From: Hyphomonadaceae bacterium
Lineage (GTDB): Bacteria; Pseudomonadota; Alphaproteobacteria; Caulobacterales; Aquidulcibacteraceae
Direction: 5' to 3'
Assembly (NCBI GenBank): GCA_016791425.1
Contig: JAEUMQ010000017.1
Span: forward strand, 62,001-126,000
DNA length: 64,000 bases
Each line of letters starts with the position of its first letter. Position 1 is the first letter of the stretch. The notes below the pieces were generated by a model. It was given only the letters and a program-made list of their open reading frames with translations. It searched no databases and had not been told where the DNA came from. Positions 54,995-63,027 of this stretch are shown one piece after another. A program made the translations under genes and the position numbers.

Positions 54995-55543
54995 ATGCGA
55001 CGTTTGAAAGTCCTTCTGGCCGGCGCGGGCCTGCTCGCCCTCGCGGCCTGCGTGACCACCACCGCCTACGCGCCGGCGACCCGTCCGGGCGGCTACGGCT
55101 ACAGCGAGCAGCAGATCGAGGCCAACCGCGCCCGCGTCACCTTCCGCGGCAATGGCTCCACCCCACGCGAGACGGTGGAGAACCTGCTCCTCTATCGCGC
55201 CGCCGAGCTCACCCTCGCCAACGGCTTCGACCATTTCATCGTCGCCGACCGCGACACCGACAAGCGCACGCGCATGCAGGCCTATGGCGGCTCGCGCGCC
55301 TTCTATCCGGCGTTCTATCCGTACTGGTCCTATTACTCGCCGCGGTGGGGCTGGCGTCCGTGGTCCGATCCTTTCTGGGATGATCCGGTCTCCTACCGCG
55401 AAGTCACCCAGTTCGAGGCTAGCGCCGAGATCGCGATGGCCCGCGGCCCCAAGCCGGCCGACAATCCCCGCGCCTACGACGCGCGCGAAGTGCAGGCCAA
55501 CCTCCGCAATCTCGCGACGCCCCCGCCGCCGCCAGCCGGGTAA
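54995..55543 (+). CDS. CC0125/CC1285-type lipoprotein
   Basis: The 182-residue product has a lipoprotein signal (LLALAACVTT, lipobox LAAC) and the core YSEQQIEANRARVTFRGN, TPRETVENLLLYRAAELTL and GFDHFIVADRDTDKRT, as in the Caulobacter CC0125/CC1285 family. A glycine/tyrosine/tryptophan-rich stretch follows (YPYWSYYSPRWGWRPWSDPF). Probably an outer-membrane or periplasmic lipoprotein; function unknown. Confidence 0.8.
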   Translation: MRRLKVLLAGAGLLALAACVTTTAYAPATRPGGYGYSEQQIEANRARVTFRGNGSTPRETVENLLLYRAAELTLANGFDHFIVADRDTDKRTRMQAYGGSRAFYPAFYPYWSYYSPRWGWRPWSDPFWDDPVSYREVTQFEASAEIAMARGPKPADNPRAYDAREVQANLRNLATPPPPPAG

Positions 55544-55565
55544 CATCCTCTCGAGGGGAGGCTCC

Positions 55566-56471
55566 TCAGGGCCCCTCGACCCGCCGCCCCCGCGCGCGCA
55601 GCTGCGCCACGACGCTGTCGGCGCCCACCAGGTGCGCGGCGCCGACCGCGACGAACACCTTTCCGCGCCCATTGAGCATGCCGTCGATTTCGTCCGTCCA
55701 GCGCCGGTTGCGCGAAGCGATAAGCGCCTCGCGCACCTCCGGCCCGGCCTCGTCGATGAGCCCGTTCAGCATGCCGGCGAGCTCTTCGGTCTCGCCGTTC
55801 AGCCACGCTTGGTCCATCGCCTCGACGCTTTCATCCTCCTCCTCGATCTGCCGCAGGCTTGAGGCGAAGAACTGCAATTCCGCCGCGGGCGGCAGATCGG
55901 CGAGAAAGCCGATCTGTTGCGCGCCCGTCTCCAGATAGGCGCGCCGCTTCTTCAGCCGCGTCGCGTCCGCATCGAGCACCTGCTCCACGCCCGAGCTGAG
56001 ATCCTGCCCGCGCGACAGCACGAAGCGCAGCGACAGCTGCAGCGCCGCGAACCACGGCCGCATCGGCGCCAGCTCTGCTTCGCTCACCCCCAGCCTCTGC
56101 GCCACGCGCGTGAGCCGCTCCCGCTCCTCGGGCGGCAGCTTGGAGGCGAGCGTCGCGCCCGAATGATCGAAGCCGCGCTCGCGATAGAGCTGCTGCAGCT
56201 CCGCGCGGCCTCCCTCGCCGATATCGGTCTCGAACACGATCGTGTCGGCGCGCCGGAACGCCGCGTCGATCTTCTGCGTCCGCCACGGCGTGTCCGGCGG
56301 CAGCACGTGCACCGTGCCGAACAGCCAGATCTCGCTGTCCGCATCCGCCACCCGCCAGATCGCCGGCCCTTGGCCGCGCACGGGGGAGGGCGCCGCGCAG
56401 GCGCCTGCCGCGAGGACCAGCGCGGCGGCCAGGGCGCGCGCGCCCCGGGCGAGGAGGGTGAGAGCGATCAT
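55566..56471 (-). CDS. TraB/GumN family lipoprotein
   Basis: The 301-residue protein begins with a lipoprotein-type signal (LAAGACAAP, lipobox AGAC). The TraB/GumN fold is marked by IWLFGTVHVLPP near the N-terminus, VFETDIGE, and VFVAVGAAHLVG close to the end, the conserved histidine segments. GumN is encoded with xanthan genes; TraB family members have been proposed to be proteases. The start at ATG 56471 is preferred over one four codons upstream. It is divergent from the TIR-like amidase gene across 150 bp. Confidence 0.83.
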   Translation of the reverse strand: MIALTLLARGARALAAALVLAAGACAAPSPVRGQGPAIWRVADADSEIWLFGTVHVLPPDTPWRTQKIDAAFRRADTIVFETDIGEGGRAELQQLYRERGFDHSGATLASKLPPEERERLTRVAQRLGVSEAELAPMRPWFAALQLSLRFVLSRGQDLSSGVEQVLDADATRLKKRRAYLETGAQQIGFLADLPPAAELQFFASSLRQIEEEDESVEAMDQAWLNGETEELAGMLNGLIDEAGPEVREALIASRNRRWTDEIDGMLNGRGKVFVAVGAAHLVGADSVVAQLRARGRRVEGP

Positions 56472-56621
56472 GTCGCCGAACATGCAGGCAGGGCGCCCGC
56501 CTTTCAATCGGCCCGCGGCCTTCGTGCGGCCCGCCGCTCGCCTTCTGGGAGAGTCGCCTACCTGCGCGCGCGTCCCTGTTAATAATCGTCCGCATGGGGA
56601 TGATCGGTCGCGGGGGAACCG

Positions 56622-58325
56622 ATGACGAACATTCTGGTCCTGCACCACGCCTTGGACAGCGCATCCGCGGGCGTGCTGGCCCGCGCGCTCGCCGACGCAG
56701 GCTTCCGCTGCCCCATTCTGCGCGAGCCGCACGACCACACCGCGCATCCCGCCGAGCTTGCTGCCGCTCTGAACGAGTGCGCCGTCGCCATCGTGCTTTG
56801 GTCCGAGAGCTCGGCCGCCTGTCCGCGCTTCGCCGCGCTCGCCCGCGCGGCCTGGGCTGCGGGCAAGCAATGCTCCGTCCGCGGTCCTGACGCCGCCCCG
56901 CCGGCGGAATTCGCCCGGCCCGCGCCGCTCGAGATTTCCGACTGGGACGGCGATCTTGAGCATCCTGACTTCAAGCGCCTGGGCGGTCTTCTCCTGGCGC
57001 GCGGCGCCCAGCCCGCGCTCGTGGTGCGCTCGCTCAAGCGAAGCCCCGGCTGGGAGCGCAGCCGCTCGGTGGCGAACGTCGTGGCCGGCGCCATGGTCGG
57101 CTTCGCCGGCGCGCTCTTCGCCAGCCCGCTGGCCGATTCCTCCAATCCCGCCGCGATCGCCCATGCGCCGCTCCCGCGTGTGAGCGCGCCGACGGCCGAT
57201 GTCGCGCTCACCAGCTTCGCGCCCGCCGAGACGGCGTTCATCCCGCCCGCGCTCGCCGACCGGCTCTGGCTCGGCGCCGCCAACGGCGTGACGACGCTGA
57301 CCCTCGCCGCCGCTCCCGGCGCCGCCGCGCCGCGCGCCTTCTTCCTTGATCATCCCGCGCGCTTCGTCATCGACATCCCGCAAACGCAATGGCCGCGTCA
57401 GGGCAGGGGCGAGGGCGTCGGCCTCGCCAGCTTTTATCGCTACGCCAATCAGGCGGACGGCCGCGCGCGCCTCGTGCTCGATCTTGCCGGCCCCGCGCGG
57501 CTTTCCGAGGCGCGCCTCGACGCGGACGGCCGTTACGTGTTCGAGCTTTCCGCCCTTGCCTCGCCGCCCGCGCGCGAAGCGCAAGCGGCGCCGGCGCCCG
57601 GCGCGGACGCGCCCCTCATCGTCATCGACGCCGGCCATGGCGGCCGCGATGTCGGCGTCATCGGCCCCGGCGGCGTTTACGAGAAGGATTTGACGCTCGC
57701 CGCCGCGCTCTCCTTGCGCGGCGCGCTCGCCGCGCGCGGTTACGAGGTCGCGCTCACCCGCGGCGACGACGCCTTCGTCTCGCTCCATGAGCGCGTCGGC
57801 TTCGCGCGCGGCAGGGAAGCGGCGCTGATGATCTCGCTGCACGCCGACGCCGAGCCTTCGGCGCAGGCCCACGGCGCATCCGTCTACACGCTCTCGCCCG
57901 ATTATGCCGTCACGCTCGATGCGCGCGCCGACGATGCGGCCGCCTTCGGCAAGCTCGACGCCATCCTGAAGCACGCGCGCGACGAGACGCCCGTCCGCTC
58001 CGCCGCCTTCGGGCGCCTGGCGCTCGATCGGCTCGGCGCCTCCGGCGCGCCGCTCCTGCAGGAGGCGCCCAAGCACGCCGGCTTCGTCGTGCTGCAGGCG
58101 CCCGACGTGCCGTCCGTTCTGATCGAGATGGGTTTCCTCACCCAGGCCGAGGATGTGGAGCGCCTGGAGAATCCCGTGGCGCAGTCGCGTTTCGTGCATG
58201 CGCTGACCGACGCGGTGGACGCCCACTTCGCCGCCGAGCGCCTCGCCGCCGCGCGCAGGCTCGCCGTCGCCGACGCCTGCGACGCCTCGGCCGTCTGCCT
58301 CGGCGCCGCCCGCTTCACGTTCTGA
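56622..58325 (+). CDS. TIR-like, AMIN and N-acetylmuramoyl-L-alanine amidase fusion
   Basis: The 567-residue protein has four parts. Residues 1-128 look like a TIR domain: NILVLHHALDSAS, ALNECAVAIVLWSESSAACPRF, then the ISDWDGD segment. Residues 150-171 form one transmembrane helix. Residues about 213-311 are an AMIN-like peptidoglycan/envelope-targeting domain. Residues 331-537 are amidase_3 with zinc ligands H339 (DAGHGG), E354, H407 (SLHAD) and catalytic E502 (IEMGF). The helix would place the TIR-like part in the cytoplasm and the amidase in the periplasm. The TIR-like part lacks the usual catalytic glutamate, so NADase activity is doubtful. Confidence 0.8.
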   Translation: MTNILVLHHALDSASAGVLARALADAGFRCPILREPHDHTAHPAELAAALNECAVAIVLWSESSAACPRFAALARAAWAAGKQCSVRGPDAAPPAEFARPAPLEISDWDGDLEHPDFKRLGGLLLARGAQPALVVRSLKRSPGWERSRSVANVVAGAMVGFAGALFASPLADSSNPAAIAHAPLPRVSAPTADVALTSFAPAETAFIPPALADRLWLGAANGVTTLTLAAAPGAAAPRAFFLDHPARFVIDIPQTQWPRQGRGEGVGLASFYRYANQADGRARLVLDLAGPARLSEARLDADGRYVFELSALASPPAREAQAAPAPGADAPLIVIDAGHGGRDVGVIGPGGVYEKDLTLAAALSLRGALAARGYEVALTRGDDAFVSLHERVGFARGREAALMISLHADAEPSAQAHGASVYTLSPDYAVTLDARADDAAAFGKLDAILKHARDETPVRSAAFGRLALDRLGASGAPLLQEAPKHAGFVVLQAPDVPSVLIEMGFLTQAEDVERLENPVAQSRFVHALTDAVDAHFAAERLAAARRLAVADACDASAVCLGAARFTF

Positions 58326-58339
58326 AGCGCCCCGCGCCC

Positions 58340-59521
58340 TCAGCGCATATACCCGACCTCGCGATAATACCGCGCCGCGCCCGGATGCAGCGGCACGTCC
58401 CCGACATGCCACACATTGCGCGGATCGAGCACGAACGGCCTGATGCTCCAGAGATATTCCAGCCGGTTCTCGTCGATCGTCTTGGCGAGGATGTAGGCGT
58501 CCTCTTCCGGCATGTCGGCGCGCGCGATCACCGCCTGTCCCGATTGCTCCACGGTCGGGATCGCTTGCGTCACGCCGCGGAAATAGCCGAGAGGCAGCGT
58601 CACGCGCGAATAGCCCTGTTCGTTGACCAGCCGATCGAGCACGACGGGCGGCAGCGCCAGGAAATTGAGCTCGAGCGCCTGCGTCGCCCATTGCCAGATG
58701 CGCGCCTCTTCGTTGTTCGCCGTCGATGCCGAGCGGTTGATCAGAACGTCCACGCCGTTCGCCATCGCCTGCTGGCGCGACACGAAACGCCCGCCCCAGG
58801 ATTCCAGCTCCGCCCGTGTGATCCCGTAATGCTGCAGGATCGGCAGCACGAGCGAATCGTCCGGATTGCCGATGAAGATGCGCACCGGCATCCGTCGCGC
58901 GCGGATCTGCGCAAGGTCGGTGACGCCGGAGCTCTTCGTCGCCGCGACTACCAGGAACGCCGGATCCTCGAACGCCGCGATCAAGCGCAGCTGCGGTTGC
59001 GGGCCGTCGGCCGCATAGTCCCCGATGCCGTGATAATGCTGCCTGAGCAGCCGCTGGTTGGTGACGCCGAAATCCACCGAGCCCTTCGGCGGCGGCGGAT
59101 CGCCGAGCTCGATCTCGCCCGGCGTCAGATCGTGCGGCACGCGTCCGCTCGCGACATAGCGCGGGCTCTCATGCTGGTTGCAGTTCCAGCAGATCTGAAT
59201 GTCCCAGCCTTCTCGCGCCATGATGGTCTTGGTGACGAGCGCGAACGGCCCCCACACGCAGGTGGGGCACGCCGCCGCCATGATCGGACGCCGCACCGCG
59301 AAGCCGTAGCGCTGTCCCTCGGCGGTGTTTCGCGCCTCCAGCGCCGCCGGCGGCGGCTGCGGCGCCTCCGCGACCGCTTGCGTCTCCGACTGAGCCACAG
59401 TCTGGCCCGCGGTCGCGCACGCGCTGAGCAGCACGAGCGCCGCCGCCCCGACCAGGCCCCGCATCATGCCCCCGACCATGCCAATTGCCATGCCCGGCCC
59501 ACGGCGCCGCGTCCCCGCCAT
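58340..59521 (-). CDS. TAXI family substrate-binding lipoprotein, orphan
   Basis: The 393-residue product has a lipoprotein signal (LVLLSACATAG, lipobox cysteine 35) and a TAXI/NMT1-like binding fold with SVDFGVTNQ, VVAATKSSGVTDL and VGDVPLHPGAARYYREVG at the C-terminus. TAXI proteins normally feed a fused DctQM permease; none is present nearby. Two CxxC pairs, C85-x-x-C88 and C111-x-x-C114, are unusual and could form disulfides or bind metal. The ATG at 59521 has GGAGG upstream. Confidence 0.78.
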   Translation of the reverse strand: MAGTRRRGPGMAIGMVGGMMRGLVGAAALVLLSACATAGQTVAQSETQAVAEAPQPPPAALEARNTAEGQRYGFAVRRPIMAAACPTCVWGPFALVTKTIMAREGWDIQICWNCNQHESPRYVASGRVPHDLTPGEIELGDPPPPKGSVDFGVTNQRLLRQHYHGIGDYAADGPQPQLRLIAAFEDPAFLVVAATKSSGVTDLAQIRARRMPVRIFIGNPDDSLVLPILQHYGITRAELESWGGRFVSRQQAMANGVDVLINRSASTANNEEARIWQWATQALELNFLALPPVVLDRLVNEQGYSRVTLPLGYFRGVTQAIPTVEQSGQAVIARADMPEEDAYILAKTIDENRLEYLWSIRPFVLDPRNVWHVGDVPLHPGAARYYREVGYMR

Positions 59522-59595
59522 CGCTTCCTCCATTGATATATCGTTATGATATTTGTTCCACGCCCCGCGCCGGCCCGTCAAGCGCGCGCGGACGC

Positions 59596-59790
59596 CTGCG
59601 ACGCTCTGCGAGCACGTCCTGATCCCGGACCAAAGATGCGCACGACGATGCTGGCGCTTCCGCCAGTGAGCACTTCCTTGATCCGCTCGCGCCGATAGGT
59701 GAGCACGTCGCGATAGAGGCCGGGGTAGCCGCTGACGACTTCGGTGATGCGCGCGAGCGTGGCGTCGTAGGGCGCCTTCTTGTCGATGCT
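59596..59790 (-). pseudogene. Fragment of a CzcA/CusA-type heavy-metal efflux RND permease
   Basis: On the minus strand, 59790 to 59626 encodes [21 protein letters not shown]..., [33 protein letters not shown], a stretch typical of the large RND permeases of metal efflux systems. After IFGP the frame shifts by one base, since DQDVLAER continues the homology in another frame down to about 59600. About 60 of roughly 1000 residues remain. There is no start codon and no partner gene. Confidence 0.65.
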
Positions 59791-59913
59791 TCAGCCTCGG
59801 CTTCCGTTTGGCGAGGAGCGTTTAAGATCGTTTCGCTTTAGTACTTTATCTCTTGCGTCTTTTACATTGTCGCCGATGGTGGTCGCGACCTCGGATATGT
59901 TCTGCCCGCACAT
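59791..59913 (-). other. 40-residue open frame of unclear status
   Basis: ATG at 59913 to TGA at 59791 encodes a lysine-rich peptide (GDNVKDARDKVLKRNDLKR near its middle). Codon use is unlike the rest of the window. It ends exactly where the RND fragment begins and in the same frame. No ribosome binding site is clear. It may be a fragment of an acquired gene. Confidence 0.25.
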
Positions 59914-60017
59914 GAGCAAGCGCACCGCGCTGGTTCAACCGCATTGGTGCGAACGAGTTCCGCTCCTGCGATCGCCGCAGGCCGGCGGCGGGTCAAACAT
60001 GACCTCTCTCGGCAATC

Positions 60018-60035
60018 GTTAACGATCGATTTAAC
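60018..60035. promoter_or_regulatory. GTTAA-N8-TTAAC inverted repeat before the cupredoxin-like gene
   Basis: GTTAA (60018-60022) and TTAAC (60031-60035) are arranged as an inverted repeat 25 bp before the ATG at 60060. It resembles a CtrA box (TTAA-N7-TTAA) but the spacing is 8, or one mismatch if spaced 7. A regulatory role is a guess. Confidence 0.3.
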
Positions 60036-60059
60036 AGCCGCGCCCACCGTGGCGAGGCT

Positions 60060-60680
60060 ATGATTCTGCGCGCTGTGGCTTTTGTGCTGGCGTTGGCGGT
60101 GGCCGCTCCGGCTTTTGCCGGAGACCTACGCGTTACGGTCACCAGCGGCGGGCGTCCCGTGGCGGACGCCGTGGCTACGGTTCATGTCGCGCGGCCGCCT
60201 GGGCCGCCGCGCTTTGCGTGGCCGATGATGATTGCGCAACGGCACATGCAGTTCGATCCGTTTGTGCTGATCGCGCCCGCCGGCGCATCGGTGGCGTTCC
60301 CGAACTATGACAGCCTGCGACACCAGGTCTATTCGTTCTCGGCGGCGGGGCCGTTCGAACTGCGCTTGTACGGGCGCGATGAATCCCGCTCCGTCTCGTT
60401 CCGCAATGTCGGGGTGATCGCTATCGGCTGCAACATTCACGACCAGATGGCGGCCTTCATCTATGTGACCGACACGCCCTTCGCGATGAAGACCGGGGCA
60501 AATGGGATTGCGGACATCGCTGGCGTGCCGCCCGGACGCGCGACGCTGCGGGTCTGGCATCCCTATTTGCGCGCGCCGGACAGCCAGATCGAGCGCCCGA
60601 TCGTCGTGCCCGCCGGCGCCATGACACAGGCCCTTGAGGTGGGCCTGCGCCCGCCGCCCCACCGGAGGTATTCCTACTAG
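60060..60680 (+). CDS. Periplasmic cupredoxin-like protein ('methylamine utilization protein' type)
   Basis: The 206-residue protein has a Sec signal peptide (residues 1-20, AFA cleavage). The domain matches plastocyanin-like proteins: FPNYDSLRHQVYSFS with H88, then GVIAIGCNIHDQM with C124, H127 and M130, a type-1 copper ligand set. A further carbohydrate-binding-like beta sandwich is suggested by the C-terminal VPPGRATLRVWHPYLRA. Such genes are often annotated as methylamine utilization proteins without any link to methylamine. It is followed 5 bp later by a c-di-GMP signalling gene. Confidence 0.78.
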   Translation: MILRAVAFVLALAVAAPAFAGDLRVTVTSGGRPVADAVATVHVARPPGPPRFAWPMMIAQRHMQFDPFVLIAPAGASVAFPNYDSLRHQVYSFSAAGPFELRLYGRDESRSVSFRNVGVIAIGCNIHDQMAAFIYVTDTPFAMKTGANGIADIAGVPPGRATLRVWHPYLRAPDSQIERPIVVPAGAMTQALEVGLRPPPHRRYSY

Positions 60681-60684
60681 CTCC

Positions 60685-63027
60685 ATGTTCAAGCGCCTGC
60701 GCACCAAGCTAACCGTGCTTTACGCCGGGTTGTTCTGCATCGTGCTGGTGCTGATTTCCGCCGCCGCCTACGCGGTTGCAGCGCGCCAAGCCCAATCGCA
60801 GGTGCGCGATCAGCTGGTCGCCACGGGCGCGGTCTTTGATCGCCTTTGGCAGGTGCGCTTCGCGGGCCTGCAGGAGGGCGCCGAGCTTTCGGTGCGAGAT
60901 TACGGCTTTCGCCAAGCGGTGGCGACGGGCGACGCAGCAACGGTTCGCTCCGCCTTGCAGAACCTGCACCGCAGGTTGGGCGCCGATCTCGTGGTGCTGG
61001 TGCCGCCGGAGGGCGGCGCAATCAATTCCGAGGAGGAGAGCCCGCTCCCGCTGTCGGCTGCGCTGAAGACGGCGCTGGAGAACGACGATGCGCTCACCGG
61101 CGTTCTCGAAGTGGACGGGGTGCTGCACCAGGCAGTCACGGCGCCGGTCCTGGCGCCCAACCTGCTCGGGTGGGTGGTCGTCGGACAGCGCCTGGATCAG
61201 GAGGAAATGCGCAGCCTCGAGCAGCTTTCGCCGATCCCCTTGCACGCCGTCGCGTTGAGCCGGCTGGACGGCGTCTGGAGCGCTCCCGGCGAGCGCCTTT
61301 CCGTGCGCGACCGCGGCGCAGTCTCCACCTTCATCAATCGCGCGATGTCCGACAGATCGGCGAGACCGGAGTCGATCAACGTGCGGGGAGGACGTGCAGT
61401 CGCGCTGGTCAGGCCGCTGCGGACGCTCGACGGATCACGGGCGGTGCTGTTCTTGAGCTATCCCCTCGCACTCGCGCTCGCCAATTACCGTTCGCTGTTC
61501 GAGGCGCTGATCGCGGTCGGCGTTCTTGGCCTCGCGCTTGTGGCGATCGGCACCTGGCTGCTGGCGCGCGGCATTACGCGGCCGATCTCCGAGCTCGAAA
61601 CGGCCGCTCGCGATCTCGAAGCGGGGGAGTACGCGCCCGTGCGCGTGGAGACCAGCGACGAGATCGCGCGACTCGCGCTGAGCTTCAACGCGATGATCGA
61701 CGCGATCAAGCTGCGCGAGCGCAGGATCACGGATCTGGCGCTGACCGATTCCGAGACGCTGTTGCCGAACCGCCTGGCGCTGGAGCGTCGCCTGAAGACT
61801 CAAGATGCGCGCGACCGGCGCGTCTTCGTCGCCGCCATCGGGATCGACCGCTTCGAGCAGGTCCGCAGCGCCATCGGCTACGCCCACGCCAACGCCTTGA
61901 TCGCCCGGATCGGCGAGCGCCTCGTGCACTTGTCGTCCCGCGCGCCGATGGGGCGTTTGGCGACCGACGTCTTGGGCGTGGCGTTCCTCGCCGGCGACGA
62001 AGGCGACGCGCGGCGACGTATTGCGGCATTGCAGGCCAAGCTTGAGCAGCCCCTTTCGCTCGACGGGCAGGTCGTAGATATCGATGTGAGCGTCGGGGTC
62101 GCCGCCGTCGAAGGCGAGGAGGCGCACGTCGATCGAGCGAGCATCGCGCTCGATCAGGCGCGCAAGGCCCGCGTCAAGCTCGCCTTCTTCGATTCCGACT
62201 CGTACGGCGATCCGGCCCGCAACCTCTCGCTCATGGGTGAAATGCGTCGCGCGCTGTCGCGCGGCGAGATCAGGCTCGCGCATCAGCCCAAGCTCGACCT
62301 GCGCGCGCGCCGCATAACCGGCGTGGAGGCCCTGGTGCGCTGGACGCATCCCAGCCGAGGGCCCTTGCCGCCGGACCTCTTCATCTCGATGGCGGAAGAG
62401 ACCGGCAACATTCGCGCTCTCACCGAGTTCGTTCTGCACCAGGCCGTTGAGGATCAGTCAAAACTTGCCGCCGCGGGCTGGCCCTTGGCGATGTCGGTGA
62501 ACATCTCCGGACGCCTTATCGGCGACCGCCACTTCGCCAAGCACGCCATCGAGGCCGTGCGCGGCGCGCGGCATGGGTTCTGTTTCGAGATCACCGAGAC
62601 GGCGGTGATCGACAATCCGAAGCTCGCCCTTGAGAACATCGAGCTCTTCGCCGCGCACAGCGTGCAGATCTCGATCGACGATTACGGGTCGGGGCTTTCC
62701 TCCCTCGCTTATCTCAAGCAATTGCCGGCCCACGAGCTCAAGATCGACAAGCTCTTCATTCAGCATCTCACCGACAGCAAGCGCGACGCGCTGCTCGTCC
62801 GCTCCACCGTGGATCTCGCGCACGGCCTGGGCCTCAAGGTCACCGCCGAGGGCGTCGAGCAGCCGGCCTGCATTGCGCTGCTGGCGGCGATGGGGTGCGA
62901 CATGGCGCAGGGCTATCTTATTTCCCGTCCGGTTCCAGTGCACGAGCTGTTGAGCATTCTGGAAGACACTCACCGCATGGACTTTCTCGGGCACACCGCG
63001 TTGCGCGCGGGCGGCGAGGCGGCATGA
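60685..63027 (+). CDS. Membrane sensor with HAMP, degenerate GGDEF and EAL domains
   Basis: The 780-residue protein has a transmembrane helix (about 9-31), a periplasmic double-Cache-like sensor (35-270), a second helix (273-297), HAMP (about 290-345), a GGDEF-type domain (about 353-510) in which the signature is replaced by GVAFLAGDEG, and an EAL domain (about 520-765) with EALVRW, MSVNISGRL, FEITETA and DDYGSGLSS. The EAL residues look complete, so c-di-GMP hydrolysis is likely and synthesis is not. It starts 5 bp after the cupredoxin-like gene and its stop overlaps the next start (ATGA). Confidence 0.85.
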   Translation: MFKRLRTKLTVLYAGLFCIVLVLISAAAYAVAARQAQSQVRDQLVATGAVFDRLWQVRFAGLQEGAELSVRDYGFRQAVATGDAATVRSALQNLHRRLGADLVVLVPPEGGAINSEEESPLPLSAALKTALENDDALTGVLEVDGVLHQAVTAPVLAPNLLGWVVVGQRLDQEEMRSLEQLSPIPLHAVALSRLDGVWSAPGERLSVRDRGAVSTFINRAMSDRSARPESINVRGGRAVALVRPLRTLDGSRAVLFLSYPLALALANYRSLFEALIAVGVLGLALVAIGTWLLARGITRPISELETAARDLEAGEYAPVRVETSDEIARLALSFNAMIDAIKLRERRITDLALTDSETLLPNRLALERRLKTQDARDRRVFVAAIGIDRFEQVRSAIGYAHANALIARIGERLVHLSSRAPMGRLATDVLGVAFLAGDEGDARRRIAALQAKLEQPLSLDGQVVDIDVSVGVAAVEGEEAHVDRASIALDQARKARVKLAFFDSDSYGDPARNLSLMGEMRRALSRGEIRLAHQPKLDLRARRITGVEALVRWTHPSRGPLPPDLFISMAEETGNIRALTEFVLHQAVEDQSKLAAAGWPLAMSVNISGRLIGDRHFAKHAIEAVRGARHGFCFEITETAVIDNPKLALENIELFAAHSVQISIDDYGSGLSSLAYLKQLPAHELKIDKLFIQHLTDSKRDALLVRSTVDLAHGLGLKVTAEGVEQPACIALLAAMGCDMAQGYLISRPVPVHELLSILEDTHRMDFLGHTALRAGGEAA

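Larger units (their letters stand above)
59522..60059. other. Intergenic region with relic sequence, no intact gene
   Basis: This 538-bp gap contains the RND-permease fragment, an AT-rich stretch at about 59820-59880, a 40-codon frame on the minus strand at 59791-59913 with rare codons (GTA, AGA, CTA) for this genome, and the GTTAA inverted repeat before the cupredoxin-like gene. It looks like degraded foreign DNA. Confidence 0.55.

Noticed and set aside
55566-58691. 1041-codon minus-strand frame running across the amidase gene
   Set aside because: Only the part from 55566 to 56471 is the TraB/GumN gene; the rest is the shadow of the amidase and upstream DNA.
59862-60047. 61-codon minus-strand frame in the relic region
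   Set aside because: Cysteine- and arginine-rich, without a ribosome binding site, and it overlaps the 40-codon frame in another phase; both look like remnants.
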